A stretch of 64,000 nucleotides of DNA from an uncultured Alistipes sp. (lineage in GTDB: Bacteria; Bacteroidota; Bacteroidia; Bacteroidales; Rikenellaceae). How positions within the stretch are numbered: the stretch's first letter is position 1; each line of letters opens with the position of its first letter. This document shows positions 26,925 to 36,768 of the stretch, piece after piece. Under the pieces are notes generated by a model that saw only the letters and a program-made list of their open reading frames with translations, did not search any database and was not told the origin of the DNA. The DNA lies in contig CALUIK010000001.1 of NCBI GenBank assembly GCA_944320685.1, positions 1 to 64,000 of the forward strand, in the 5' to 3' direction. A program made the translations under genes and the position numbers.

Positions 26925-29096
26925 ATGAAAAAAACATTGCCAATCATTATGATCGCATCAGCCCTGACTGCAGTGGAGTGCTCGACGGCACCGGCACCCG
27001 AGTCAAGCAGCAACGAAGGCCTACTCACAGCCGAAGAGATCAGCGCCGCACGCTTCACGCCCGAAGTGATGTGGAAGATGGGCCGTCTGGGGGAAGCGGC
27101 TCTTTCGCCCGACGGCAGCATGGCCGTATATACGGTCACCCGTTACGACATGCAGGCCAACAAGGGCACAACCGTGATGTACCTGCACGACATGGCCACG
27201 GGCAAGGAGCTTCCGCTCACCGACGACACGTCCAACGCCTCGGCACCGCAGTGGGACAGCGGCTCGAAACGCATATATTTCCTCTCCGACCGCAGCGGTT
27301 CGATGCAGGTATGGTCGATGAATCCCGACGGCGGCGACGTACGCCAGATTTCCGACATACACGAGGGTGTCGAAGCCTACGGCACAGCCCCCGGCGGACA
27401 GAAAATCTTTTTCGTAAAGAAGGTGCATGCCGCCAACCGCCGCTCGGCAGACATATACAAGGATATGGACAAATCGAAGGCCCGCATATACGATGACCTC
27501 ATGTGCCGTCACTGGAACTACTGGGACGAGGGCGAATACAGCCATATCTTCATCGCCGACATCACGCCCGAAGGCCTTGCCAACCCCGTCGACATCATCG
27601 GCGAGGACGCCGCATGGGATGCTCCGATGGCACCCTACTTCGATGCTGCTGAGATATCGTGGAGCCCCGACGGCGCCAAGCTCGCTTATACGTGCAAGAA
27701 GCTGACGGGCACGGCATACGCCCTGTCTACCGACTCGGACATATATGTATACGACACGGCCGACGGCTCGACCGTAAACATAAACAAACCGATGACGGGC
27801 AACCCGTCGAACGACCCCGCCGCCCCGCGCCTCGACATAGCCGAGGCCGAGGGCTACGACCGCTACCCCGTATGGTCGCCCGACGGCACCAAGATAGCCT
27901 TCCGCTCGATGGCGACGCCCGGCTACGAGTCCGACAAGGACCGTCTCTTCATATACGACACGGCGTCGGAGAGCATGACGGACCTCACCGAAAACTTCGA
28001 CCACAGCGCGCAGAATGTCGTATGGGCCGACAACGGCCGGCTGCTCTTCATCTCGGCCATCGAGGGTACGCAGCAGATATGCTCCGTCGTCATACCCGAA
28101 TCGGGCCGCGGCGCCGACGCCGCAGTCGATGTCCTCACCGAAGGCGACCACCATATCTCGTCGTTCAGCTACGCGAACGGCAAATGCATAGCGGCAATCA
28201 TGACCATAAGCCGCGACAACGAACTCTACGCGATAGACCTTGCCGGCGGCGGGAACGAGCAGATAACCTTCGTCAACAAGGAGATATACGACAACATACG
28301 CATGGGCGAGGTGCAGAAACGCTGGGTCGCCACAACCGACGGCAAGCAGATGCTCACGTGGGTGATCCTGCCTCCCGACTTCGACCCCGCGAAGAAGTAT
28401 CCCACGCTGCTCTACTGCGAGGGCGGCCCGCAGAGCACCATTACAAACGGCTGGAGCTACCGCTGGAACTTCCAGCTAATGGCAGCACAGGGCTATGTTG
28501 TAGTGGCTCCGAATCGCCGCGGCTGCCCCTCGTTCGGCAGCGAGTGGCGCGAGCAGATCTCGGGCGACTATTCGGGGCAGAACATCAGCGACTACCTCTC
28601 GGCCATAGACGATGTGGCGCGCGAACCGTGGTGCGATACCGACCACATGGGCTGCGTCGGCGCCTCGTACGGCGGATACTCGGTATACTACCTCGCCGGA
28701 CACCACGAAGGACGTTTCAAGGCTTTCATCTCGCATTGCGGAATCTTCGACTTCGAGTCGATGTACGGGCAGACCGAGGAGCTCTTCTTCATCAACCACG
28801 ACTACGGCGGCCCCTATTGGAACAAGGAGAACGCCACGGCCATGCGCTCATACGAACACTCGCCCCACAAATTCGTCGACAATTGGGACACCCCCATCCT
28901 GATCATCACGGGCGAATACGACTTCAGAATACCCTACACACAATCGCTCGAGGCCTTCACCGCCGCCCGGCTGAAGGGGATCGACGCCCGCCTCGTGGAG
29001 TTCGAGAACGAGGGACACCAAGTGTTCAAGCCACAGAACTCGATGGTGTGGAACCGCGAATTCTTCGGCTGGCTCGACAAATATCTCAAGGAATAG
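26925..29096 (+). CDS. S9 family (prolyl oligopeptidase/DPP-type) serine peptidase
   Basis: A 723-residue exported peptidase. An N-terminal signal (MKKTLPIIMIASALTAVEC) with an atypical lipobox may make it a lipoprotein. Residues ~50-430 form a beta-propeller with WD40/PD40-like repeats (ALSPDGSMAVYTVTRYD, SWSPDGAKLAYTC, WSPDGTKIAFRS). The C-terminal alpha/beta-hydrolase carries Ser581 in GASYGG, Asp666 in GEYD and His698 in NEGHQ. This matches acylaminoacyl/dipeptidyl peptidases used by Bacteroidota for oligopeptide nutrition. It has its own terminator at 29121 and is not linked to the operon that follows. Confidence 0.92.
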   Translation: MKKTLPIIMIASALTAVECSTAPAPESSSNEGLLTAEEISAARFTPEVMWKMGRLGEAALSPDGSMAVYTVTRYDMQANKGTTVMYLHDMATGKELPLTDDTSNASAPQWDSGSKRIYFLSDRSGSMQVWSMNPDGGDVRQISDIHEGVEAYGTAPGGQKIFFVKKVHAANRRSADIYKDMDKSKARIYDDLMCRHWNYWDEGEYSHIFIADITPEGLANPVDIIGEDAAWDAPMAPYFDAAEISWSPDGAKLAYTCKKLTGTAYALSTDSDIYVYDTADGSTVNINKPMTGNPSNDPAAPRLDIAEAEGYDRYPVWSPDGTKIAFRSMATPGYESDKDRLFIYDTASESMTDLTENFDHSAQNVVWADNGRLLFISAIEGTQQICSVVIPESGRGADAAVDVLTEGDHHISSFSYANGKCIAAIMTISRDNELYAIDLAGGGNEQITFVNKEIYDNIRMGEVQKRWVATTDGKQMLTWVILPPDFDPAKKYPTLLYCEGGPQSTITNGWSYRWNFQLMAAQGYVVVAPNRRGCPSFGSEWREQISGDYSGQNISDYLSAIDDVAREPWCDTDHMGCVGASYGGYSVYYLAGHHEGRFKAFISHCGIFDFESMYGQTEELFFINHDYGGPYWNKENATAMRSYEHSPHKFVDNWDTPILIITGEYDFRIPYTQSLEAFTAARLKGIDARLVEFENEGHQVFKPQNSMVWNREFFGWLDKYLKE

Positions 29097-29120
29097 TCCC
29101 TCGGGGCACGGCAATCGAGA

Positions 29121-29163
29121 GGCGGGATCCGCAATGCTTCGGTATCGGATCCCGTCGCTTTTG
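29121..29163 (+). terminator. terminator after S9 peptidase
   Basis: GCGGGATCCG (29122-29131) pairs with CGGATCCCGT (29146 on), with a 14-nt loop, followed by CTTTTG. Confidence 0.75.
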
Positions 29164-29271
29164 TCCCGCCTCACTCCTGCGGAGGCGATACGAATATTGA
29201 GACGACAGGGCGGTTCATGATCAAAAAGCGCCCGTTCGTTGAATTTATTTCCTTTTAACTCCCGACGTTAG

Positions 29272-29279
29272 TACTTTTG
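29272..29279 (+). promoter_or_regulatory. -7 box of the fimbrillin/DUF4493/PCMD operon
   Basis: TACTTTTG fits TAnnTTTG, 64 nt before the chosen start of the fimbrillin-like gene. No TTG at the usual distance (the nearest is 30 nt upstream), so the operon may need an activator or another sigma factor. Confidence 0.5.
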
Positions 29280-29342
29280 GAGCACAAAATGCAAACTGGA
29301 AAACAGACGGTACGCCGCAACATCGTCATAACAAAAACGCAG

Positions 29343-31196
29343 ATGAATCGATCGCTCGTCATAGCCCTATCGTTAGCACTGTCGTTGCTCGTCTCGTGCG
29401 CTGGGAAAGACATTCCGCCGCAGAGCGTCAACAGCGGCCCTGTCACCGTGGGCTTCGGCGTGAGCGGCACCGCGACACGTACCCAGATAAACGACGACGG
29501 AATCAGCACCTCTTGGATGCAGGACGACCGCGTATCGCTATGGGCCCGCAACGAGGCTCAGGAATTCACCCTCAACGGCCAGATATTCAACATTTATTAC
29601 CGCGAGGCTGGCAACGCCGGCGCATACTTCACCGCCACGCTGCCGCAGGCCATGCCCGAAGGCCGCTATACCTATTACGCGACATACCCGCAGCCCGAAA
29701 GCCTCGACGGCACACGGGCTACATTCACCATACACGACGTTCAGGACGGGCGCGTGGGCGGTGGCGCCGACATAATGATAGCCACACCGGCCGAGGCCGC
29801 ACAACTCGGCCCCTTGGAGGATGATCCCGACCTGTCGCTCACGATGCGGCATATGCTGCACGTGCTGCGTTTCTACATTCCCGAAGGGTGCAACACACTC
29901 GGAGAGCCGGTCGAACGGATCGTCTTCACCATGCCGCAGCAGGTGACGGGCAAGGCCGCGGCCGACATAACCGCCCCCGATGGGGGCATGACCCTCGCCG
30001 AGGGCGGCAATACAGTAACCCTGCAGCTCGACAAGCCTGTCGACGCCTCTACGGCCGGGGCGTTCGACTACGCCTGCGCGGCGATATTCCCCTCGGCGGA
30101 GTACGGCGCCGACGACGTGATGCAGGTATCGCTCTACTCGGCCAGCTACGCCGCCGAAGTGGACGACATACTGCTGGCGGGCCGCACCTTTGCCGCAGGG
30201 CATGTCACCCCCGTGCCCCTGCGTCCCAAATTGAAGGAGTTCCAGAACAGGATACGTTTCACCATAACCTCAAACAATCTCGGCGAGGATATCCAGACCA
30301 TAACCCTCACGGCGCCAGAAGGTGTCAATTGGAGCGAAACGGGAAGCAACGTGCTTTCGTTCGATGCCGCGAACCTCAACGGCGGAGGATACTACGATTT
30401 GGATTTTGACACATACGTATCGGTCGCTTTGTATGAAGCGCTGGCCAACCAGCCCGTAACGGTGCAGTTCGAGTCGGAGAACGCCATCGTCTCTTCGGAC
30501 ATCACCATGCCAGACACCAAGACCGGCGAAAACTCTACCGTGCCGCTCACCGTGCCGTATCTCTACTACGAGGACTTTGCCGCAACCACGGCATCAACCA
30601 ACTACAATGATAATAACCAGACCTCGACCACATCAACAGGAACAGATACGGCAGTCGATCTGGCTTCCGAATACCAGTGGCCACAGGGTTGGACCGGTGC
30701 ACGATGCGGTTTGTCGGCCGTGCAGGCAGTCAGAATCTGTTGCCGTTCCGAAAAAGCCGTAGGTTTTCCCGGAACGTACAACGGCCGCATCGACTCACCG
30801 ACGATGAGCGCCCTGAAAGCAGGGAAGAGTGTCAAAATACGTATCAGTTTCAACTACTCATTCAATCGAGAAGGTTCAAAGAATTCGAGCTATCAACATT
30901 ATCTAGCATTCGGATACCACAATACGGCAGGGCCTATCAATGCAAGTTCCGGCATAGGATCATGGTTCAGCGATCCGCTATTGGGATATACAATTGATGC
31001 CAATCTGGCATCGGATCTCACAGGGCCGCTGACGGGCCAATTCAACAACATCGACCTGGCGGCCGAATATATCGTCAACGCATGTAACGCAAGCACACGT
31101 TTCGCATGGGAGGCATATATAAACGCAACCAGCCCCGACGGATATTACAACAACTGGGTATACATCGACAACATACGGGTACAGATAGTAAAATAA
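29343..31196 (+). CDS. fimbrillin-like (Mfa-like) lipoprotein with C-terminal jelly-roll
   Basis: A 617-residue lipoprotein; the start MNRSLVIALS at 29343 gives a signal peptide ending LVS-Cys20. Upstream in-frame codons lie at or before the predicted transcription start. Residues ~30-290 resemble the fimbrillin/Mfa-like domain (TRTQINDDGISTSWMQDDRVSLWA; GRYTYYATYPQP; LTMRHMLHVLRFYI). The C-terminal ~190 residues (YYEDFAATTASTN onward, ending YNNWVYIDNIRVQIVK) look like a carbohydrate-binding jelly roll. The family includes type V pilins and surface adhesins. Here it opens an eight-gene operon of surface proteins, so it may be the tip or stalk of that assembly. No cleavage site after Arg could be assigned with confidence. 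Confidence 0.75.
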   Translation: MNRSLVIALSLALSLLVSCAGKDIPPQSVNSGPVTVGFGVSGTATRTQINDDGISTSWMQDDRVSLWARNEAQEFTLNGQIFNIYYREAGNAGAYFTATLPQAMPEGRYTYYATYPQPESLDGTRATFTIHDVQDGRVGGGADIMIATPAEAAQLGPLEDDPDLSLTMRHMLHVLRFYIPEGCNTLGEPVERIVFTMPQQVTGKAAADITAPDGGMTLAEGGNTVTLQLDKPVDASTAGAFDYACAAIFPSAEYGADDVMQVSLYSASYAAEVDDILLAGRTFAAGHVTPVPLRPKLKEFQNRIRFTITSNNLGEDIQTITLTAPEGVNWSETGSNVLSFDAANLNGGGYYDLDFDTYVSVALYEALANQPVTVQFESENAIVSSDITMPDTKTGENSTVPLTVPYLYYEDFAATTASTNYNDNNQTSTTSTGTDTAVDLASEYQWPQGWTGARCGLSAVQAVRICCRSEKAVGFPGTYNGRIDSPTMSALKAGKSVKIRISFNYSFNREGSKNSSYQHYLAFGYHNTAGPINASSGIGSWFSDPLLGYTIDANLASDLTGPLTGQFNNIDLAAEYIVNACNASTRFAWEAYINATSPDGYYNNWVYIDNIRVQIVK

Positions 31197-31225
31197 GCAA
31201 ACCGAAAATAAAAACCTTGGATGTT

Positions 31226-31969
31226 ATGAAACTGATAAAAGCATCGATCCTGTTTCTGGCGCTCGGCGCCGCAGCGGGATGCAAAAAGGCCGAAGCGCCG
31301 ACAGCCGATACGGGAAGCATAACCTTCGCCGTCGCGGCGCAGCAGGAGATCACGGATGTTACGCGCAGCCAGATATCCGACATAACGGCCCTGCCCGCGG
31401 CCGCAGATTTTACGCTCACGATCACCGACTCGAAAAAGCAGACGGTATGGAGCGGCAGCATGGGCGGGATGACGGAGCCATACTCCCTCGCCACGGGCGA
31501 ATACACCGTATCCGCAGAGTACGGCTCGACAACCGACGAAGGCTTCGACAAGCCATGTTTTACGGGCAGCCTCGCCTTCACCATAAACGGCGGCGACTCG
31601 AAAGAGGTCACCATACCCGTATCGCTGGCCAATACCATAGTGAAGGTGTCGTGCACAGACATGTTCAACAACTACTTCACCGACTACTCGTTCAAGATAA
31701 CCACAGCCGCAGGCACGGAAATACCGTTTGCCAAAGGCGAGAGCCGCGGCGCCTTCATCGATGCGTTCAAGTTCACCATCGAGGGCACCCTCACCAATCA
31801 GGGCGGCACCAAACAGACCTTCAGCAAGACATACGACTCGGGCATCAACCCCGCAACGTGCTATACGGTGACCTTCGACGCCGCAACCGTGGGCGGTACG
31901 GCTGTCACCATAACCTTCAACGACACCACCGAGACCGTAGACCTCGGCGACATTGAACTCAACGACTGA
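31226..31969 (+). CDS. DUF4493 lipoprotein, short form
   Basis: A 247-residue lipoprotein: signal peptide to AAG-Cys19, then KKAEAP. Almost the whole mature protein is one DUF4493-type domain, with the family pattern of a short sheet, LATGEYTVSAEYGS, CFTGSLAFTINGGDSKEVTIPVSLANTIVKVSC and DYSFKITTAAGTEIPF. The family is known only as Bacteroidota lipoproteins without assigned function. It lies 29 bp after the fimbrillin gene and 26 bp before a second DUF4493 gene. The start at 31226 was chosen for the signal peptide; the frame upstream overlaps the previous gene. Confidence 0.75.
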   Translation: MKLIKASILFLALGAAAGCKKAEAPTADTGSITFAVAAQQEITDVTRSQISDITALPAAADFTLTITDSKKQTVWSGSMGGMTEPYSLATGEYTVSAEYGSTTDEGFDKPCFTGSLAFTINGGDSKEVTIPVSLANTIVKVSCTDMFNNYFTDYSFKITTAAGTEIPFAKGESRGAFIDAFKFTIEGTLTNQGGTKQTFSKTYDSGINPATCYTVTFDAATVGGTAVTITFNDTTETVDLGDIELND

Positions 31970-31995
31970 ATACAGTCCGGAAAAACAAGCCGATT

Positions 31996-33246
31996 ATGAA
32001 AAAGATATTACTCATGACCGCGATCGTACTGGTCGCATGCGGTTCCTGCAAAAAGGAGCAGTTCAACTACGGCGGCGCCGACACAGCGACGGGAACACTC
32101 TCGTTCGACGGCTTCGGCATAGAGGTGTCGGACGAGACGCAGACGGTAAAGGCCGCCTCGACCCGCGCCGCGACAGACACATACGCCATATACGTAGACG
32201 ACGAGGATGGCGTACGCCACCTCTCGACCACGTACGGCGAGATTCAGGGCAGCATACAACTGCCTGCAGGAAAATATACCCTGACGGCACAGTCGGCCAC
32301 CACCATCCCCGACGCCGATTTCGAATGTCCGGTTTACGGAGCCTCGAAGGAGTTCACCATCGAGGCGGGCAAGACCACCCCTATAGGGACGCTCACCTGC
32401 CAGCTGCTGCAGTGCAAGGTGTCGGTAGGCTATAACGAGGACTTCCTCGCCATGGTTACGGGAGAGTGCGCCACTACGGTAGAGCTTACCGCCGGCTCGC
32501 CCCTCGAGTACAAGATGACATATTCGGCCGAAGAGGGCCCGAAATACGAGAAGCGCAACGGCTACTTCGCCGTGAGCGGTACGACCCTCACGGTCACCTT
32601 CCGCGGCCAGATCGAGGGCAAGTCACAGCGCATGACCAAGACATTCACCGACATCGAGCCCCGCCAATGGCGCCAGATAACCTTCGTACAAAAGGTCACC
32701 GGTGAGGGTGACGCCACATTCGACATAACCATCTCGGACTATGTCGAGGACGAGACGCTTGACAACGACGTCACCGGCGACGAGACGATCATCGGCAACG
32801 ACCCCAACGCCCCGACAGGCGACGGCGGCATAAAGCTCGAGAGCACCTGCGATTTCAACATCTCGCAGCCGATCACTGTACCCAAGGGAGAAGACGAGCC
32901 CTTCGTCCTGACGATGAAAGCCATCGTCCCCAACGGCGTAAGGAAATTCACCGTGGAGATCGAGTCTACGAATTCCTTATTCCCCGGCGCCGTGGCGGCA
33001 ATCAACGACGGCGAAACCACGCTTGACCTTGTGAATCCGTCAAAGGGAGCGATAAATGTATTCACCACCATCCTGCCTTTCCCATACGGAGATGACGTAA
33101 AAGACAAGACCGAAATAGACTTCGATCTGAGTGCGGCCAAAGGCCTTCTTACAATCTACGCCGGATCACATACATTCAGAATGGTCGTTATCGACAACAC
33201 CGGCTGCCGAAAAGAGATTCCTGTAACCCTTGTTGTAGAAGAATAA
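31996..33246 (+). CDS. DUF4493 lipoprotein, long form
   Basis: A 416-residue lipoprotein with Cys18 (CGS-Cys followed by KKEQFNYGG). Residues ~35-245 are a DUF4493-type domain (DTYAIYVDDEDGVRHLSTTYGEIQGSI, LPAGKYTLTAQSA, YGASKEFTIEAGKTTPIGTLTCQLLQCKVSVGY). The C-terminal ~140 residues form a separate beta-rich region (NISQPITVPKGEDEPFVLTMKAIVPNG, ending IPVTLVVEE) that I do not recognise. It is in an operon, 13 bp before the DUF4493-PCMD gene. A structural role on the cell surface is inferred. Confidence 0.75.
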   Translation: MKKILLMTAIVLVACGSCKKEQFNYGGADTATGTLSFDGFGIEVSDETQTVKAASTRAATDTYAIYVDDEDGVRHLSTTYGEIQGSIQLPAGKYTLTAQSATTIPDADFECPVYGASKEFTIEAGKTTPIGTLTCQLLQCKVSVGYNEDFLAMVTGECATTVELTAGSPLEYKMTYSAEEGPKYEKRNGYFAVSGTTLTVTFRGQIEGKSQRMTKTFTDIEPRQWRQITFVQKVTGEGDATFDITISDYVEDETLDNDVTGDETIIGNDPNAPTGDGGIKLESTCDFNISQPITVPKGEDEPFVLTMKAIVPNGVRKFTVEIESTNSLFPGAVAAINDGETTLDLVNPSKGAINVFTTILPFPYGDDVKDKTEIDFDLSAAKGLLTIYAGSHTFRMVVIDNTGCRKEIPVTLVVEE

Positions 33247-33259
33247 TGGAGGATTGAAG

Positions 33260-35131
33260 ATGAAAACGATATTGAAACTCATCATACCGCTGACTGCCGC
33301 CATAGCCTCGGCTGCATGCAGCAAATACGCCGACAACGATGCCGCCACGGGGGCCTTCTCCCTCCGCATTGTCGTGCCCGAAGAAACAGAACAACAAGCC
33401 GCCGCAACGCCTTCGCATCCCGCCACGCGCGCCATGAGTCAGGACGAGCTGCTCAACACGGCCGCCATAAAGATATACAACGGTGATTTCACGGGCCTTA
33501 TCCGCGAATTCGTATACTCGGAGATGGCGGGCCCGATATATCTGCCCGCGGAGAGCTACCGTATAGACATATACGCAGGCGAAGCCGCAAAAGCCCAACC
33601 CAAGACCGCCACATTCGACCAGAAGAGCTACAAGGGCTCGCAGACGTTTGCCGTAACGGCCGGTGCCACCACCACCGTGCAGGTGACCGCCACGGTAAAC
33701 AACGCGATTACCGCCGTCAGCTTCGACCAGAGCATCGCCGCCACATTCTCCGACTACTCGTTCACGATAGGTCTCGACAAGGAGGATACGGCACAGCAGC
33801 TCATATACACGGCCGCCAACGCCGGTGCCGAGGGATATTTCATCGCCACGGGATTCGAGCCGTCGCTCTACTGGACATTCACGGGTACGCACGCCGACGG
33901 GTCGGGCGCATTCACCAAGAGCGGCGAGATCGCAGCCGTCGAGCAGGGTAAGAAGTACACGATGAACCTCAAATATACGGAGCACAACGGTACGCTGTCA
34001 TTCGAGCTGACGGTAGACAACTCGACCATCGACCACAACGACCAGATCATATTCGAACCTACCTCGACAGGACTGGCGGCATCAAGCATATATGAGATCT
34101 GGGCCGCCCACGCCACCGTCCATGCAGATGTGGATGAGACCGAATACGGAACGGAAAACATCTTCTTCGAGTATCGTCCGACCGCGTCACAGGGCGAGTG
34201 GACCCGCACGGCAGCCACACGAGACTCGGAAGGCATGTACAGCGCCGTCCTGACGAAGTTGACACCGGCAACGGAGTACGAATACCGTCTGCTGGTGCCC
34301 GATCCCTCGACCAAAGAGCCCACGGTTACAGGCGGCACATTGAATTTCACCACCGAGGCGGCCCCCGCAGTACCAAACGGCAGCTTCGAAACGGTAAGCA
34401 ACGCTGATGACGAGAGATGGATATCATTCTACGATCCCAGTTCAGGAATAGAAGCCAACAGGACCAAATGGTGGGATTCGGGTAGTTCGGCATCGGCCGG
34501 CATGCTCGGGGCGTCATACGCCATATGCTACAGCGATACCGAGACATACAAGGACGGAACCCGCTCGGCCCGCCTGCAATCAAAAAAGGTCGATATGGTT
34601 GTTGTTAATAAACTTGCGGCCGGCAACCTTTTCAGCGGCGAATTTGCGGGGCTCGACGGTATGAACGGCAAAGTCAACTTCGGAAGACCCTTTACGGGAC
34701 GCCCCACGGCCCTGCGCTTCTGGGTCAAATACAAAGGAGGCAAAGTAGACTATGCGGGAGGTCCTGAAGGTAGCCAACTCACCACCTCGGACTTCGACAA
34801 GGGACAGGTGAAATTTGCGCTCGGAACATGGAGCCACAACAAGTACGGCGGTTCCGCATCATGCCCGCTACAGGTGAATACATCTGATACCTCGACATTC
34901 TGGCCAATCGAATCGATTGAGGGCACCATAGCCTACAAGGATCTCATACTGCAGGGCGACGGCCAAGAAGGCGAGTGGCAGCAGGTAACGCTGACGCTCG
35001 ACTACAAGGACGAGACCACCATACCCCAATACATCATAATCTCTGCCGCGGCAAGCATGTACGGAGACTACTTCGCCGGCAGCTCGTCGAGCCAGATGTG
35101 GCTCGACGGCATGGAGCTGATATACGAATAG
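33260..35131 (+). CDS. DUF4493-FN3-PCMD lipoprotein
   Basis: A 623-residue lipoprotein starting MKTILKLIIP (the in-frame TTG at 33254 is less likely), Cys at ASAA-Cys followed by SKYADND. Order: DUF4493-type domain (~30-230), FN3-like domain (~255-370, SIYEIWAAHATVHADV, LTPATEYEYRLLVP), and a C-terminal PCMD (putative carbohydrate metabolism) jelly roll (~378-623) with WWDSGSSASAG, NFGRPFTGRPTALRFWVKYKGG and the closing MWLDGMELIYE. It shares the FN3-PCMD half with the protein encoded at 36769. It is membrane-anchored and probably glycan-binding; no catalytic residues are recognised. Confidence 0.8.
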   Translation: MKTILKLIIPLTAAIASAACSKYADNDAATGAFSLRIVVPEETEQQAAATPSHPATRAMSQDELLNTAAIKIYNGDFTGLIREFVYSEMAGPIYLPAESYRIDIYAGEAAKAQPKTATFDQKSYKGSQTFAVTAGATTTVQVTATVNNAITAVSFDQSIAATFSDYSFTIGLDKEDTAQQLIYTAANAGAEGYFIATGFEPSLYWTFTGTHADGSGAFTKSGEIAAVEQGKKYTMNLKYTEHNGTLSFELTVDNSTIDHNDQIIFEPTSTGLAASSIYEIWAAHATVHADVDETEYGTENIFFEYRPTASQGEWTRTAATRDSEGMYSAVLTKLTPATEYEYRLLVPDPSTKEPTVTGGTLNFTTEAAPAVPNGSFETVSNADDERWISFYDPSSGIEANRTKWWDSGSSASAGMLGASYAICYSDTETYKDGTRSARLQSKKVDMVVVNKLAAGNLFSGEFAGLDGMNGKVNFGRPFTGRPTALRFWVKYKGGKVDYAGGPEGSQLTTSDFDKGQVKFALGTWSHNKYGGSASCPLQVNTSDTSTFWPIESIEGTIAYKDLILQGDGQEGEWQQVTLTLDYKDETTIPQYIIISAAASMYGDYFAGSSSSQMWLDGMELIYE

Positions 35132-35173
35132 ACTATCCGGGGGCTGCGGCCCCCGAACAGCGCATTACGACAG

Positions 35174-35911
35174 ATGTTACGACCGAAAAATTTAATACTT
35201 GCGATACTGCTCGCCGTCTTCGCCGCCGACGTCGCGGCACAACGCTACGACCGTGGCTTCGAGCGCAACCCTTCGACATTCATCGAAAAGGGCACGTGGA
35301 TGGTGGGAGGTACCGTCGCGTACTCGACGCACAGCAACGACAACTACCGTTTCCTAATCGTCGAGGACATAAACTCGAACGGGTACAGGTTTTCGCTGAG
35401 CCCCGTCTTCTGTTATATGGTGCGCGACAACATGGGTGTCGGTATGCGTTTCTCATACGGCCGCAACCTGCTCAAGGTCGACTCGGCGAACATCAGCATC
35501 GACGAAATAGACATAAACGTCAAGGACTACTACTCGCTCAGCCACGACTACTCGATGATAGCCATCTACCGCAACTACATCCCGCTCGGAGACTCGAAAC
35601 GCTTTGCTCTCTATAACGAAATGCAGTTCTCGATTGGCGGCGGTCAGGCCAAACTAATCGACGGCCACGGCACCAGCATCGTAGGAACATACGAGAAGAC
35701 GAAATCCGCCTCGATAGGATTGAGCCCCGGCATGATAGCCTTCGTAAACGACCGTATCGCCGTGGAACTCAACGTCGGCATGCTCGGACTGAAATACGCG
35801 CAGACCGACCAGATACACAATCAGGTCGATACCGGCAGCCGCCGGGCCTCGCAGATAAACTTCAAGGTCAACATCCTCGCCATCGGGTTCGGCCTGGCAT
35901 ATTACCTCTAA
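35174..35911 (+). CDS. outer-membrane beta-barrel protein, first of a tandem pair
   Basis: A 245-residue exported protein: signal peptide to VAAQ, then alternating hydrophobic/polar strands with aromatic girdle residues, ending in Leu after IGFGLAYYL. The predicted barrel has 8-10 strands. It is a paralogue of the next gene: KGTWMVGG / KGEWQVGA, RFLIVEDINSNGYRFSLSPVFCY / YLLIVQNLDANGSITQVAPYVAY, IYRNYIPLGDSKRFALYNEMQFSIG / YHRSYIGLDDRGRIGLFSDISLS. It has no lipobox. It could anchor or export the neighbouring lipoproteins, but this is inference. Confidence 0.75.
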   Translation: MLRPKNLILAILLAVFAADVAAQRYDRGFERNPSTFIEKGTWMVGGTVAYSTHSNDNYRFLIVEDINSNGYRFSLSPVFCYMVRDNMGVGMRFSYGRNLLKVDSANISIDEIDINVKDYYSLSHDYSMIAIYRNYIPLGDSKRFALYNEMQFSIGGGQAKLIDGHGTSIVGTYEKTKSASIGLSPGMIAFVNDRIAVELNVGMLGLKYAQTDQIHNQVDTGSRRASQINFKVNILAIGFGLAYYL

Positions 35912-35924
35912 CACGTTTCCGACC

Positions 35925-36752
35925 ATGATAAAGAACCTAATCAAGGCATTACTCGTCGCCGCGGCCCTCGCCGCAACGTGCTCGGCCATGGGACAGACGG
36001 ACAAACGTGTCAAGCCGGTCAAGCCGACAAAGGAGACCATCAAGCTCGGCGCCGAGATAAAGGACGAGAGCGACAGCCTCAAGCGCAAACACCGCCGCGG
36101 CCTCATGCAGCACCTCATAATACCGAAGGGCGAATGGCAGGTCGGAGCACAGGTGTCACACGTCAGTTTCTCAAGCAAAAACAGCGAGTACCTGCTCATA
36201 GTGCAGAACCTCGATGCCAACGGGTCGATCACCCAGGTGGCGCCGTATGTGGCCTACTCTTACCACGACAACCGTTCGATAGGAATCAAGCTGCAATACT
36301 CGGCGGCCAACGGCAGCGTCAGGGAAGGGGACCTCGACTTCCTGAGCGACGACATCAACTTCAATGTCGAGAATATCGAAGCCAACATGAGTTCGTTCCA
36401 GACAGCCGTATACCACCGTTCGTATATCGGTCTGGACGATCGCGGGCGCATAGGCCTCTTCAGCGACATATCGCTCTCGTACACCAACAGCAAGACCGTC
36501 TTCACATACGACGCCGAGACGGCCGACACCCACACGCGCACCAACCAACTGAAGCTGAGCCTGCACCCGGGTATCGTCGTCTTCGCCATGAACAACGTCA
36601 GCACACACGTCTCAATGGGAATAGGCGGCGTATCGTTCAACAACACCAAGTACATAAAGGCGGGCGAGGTGATCGGCACGCGCAATTACTCGCAGGCCAA
36701 GTTCAAACTCAATGTGCTCGACATAAACATCGGTGTGACCATACACCTGTAA
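35925..36752 (+). CDS. outer-membrane beta-barrel protein, second of a tandem pair
   Basis: A 275-residue paralogue of the preceding gene, 13 bp downstream. Signal peptide MIKNLIKALLVAAALAATCSAMGQ, then a basic, charged ~35-residue linker (KRVKPVKPTKETIK, SDSLKRKHRRG) not present in the first copy, then the barrel, ending INIGVTIHL. The linker could sit in the periplasm and contact peptidoglycan or a partner. No known family name can be given beyond outer-membrane barrel. Confidence 0.75.
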   Translation: MIKNLIKALLVAAALAATCSAMGQTDKRVKPVKPTKETIKLGAEIKDESDSLKRKHRRGLMQHLIIPKGEWQVGAQVSHVSFSSKNSEYLLIVQNLDANGSITQVAPYVAYSYHDNRSIGIKLQYSAANGSVREGDLDFLSDDINFNVENIEANMSSFQTAVYHRSYIGLDDRGRIGLFSDISLSYTNSKTVFTYDAETADTHTRTNQLKLSLHPGIVVFAMNNVSTHVSMGIGGVSFNNTKYIKAGEVIGTRNYSQAKFKLNVLDINIGVTIHL

Positions 36753-36768
36753 CCGCACAAAGACAGGC

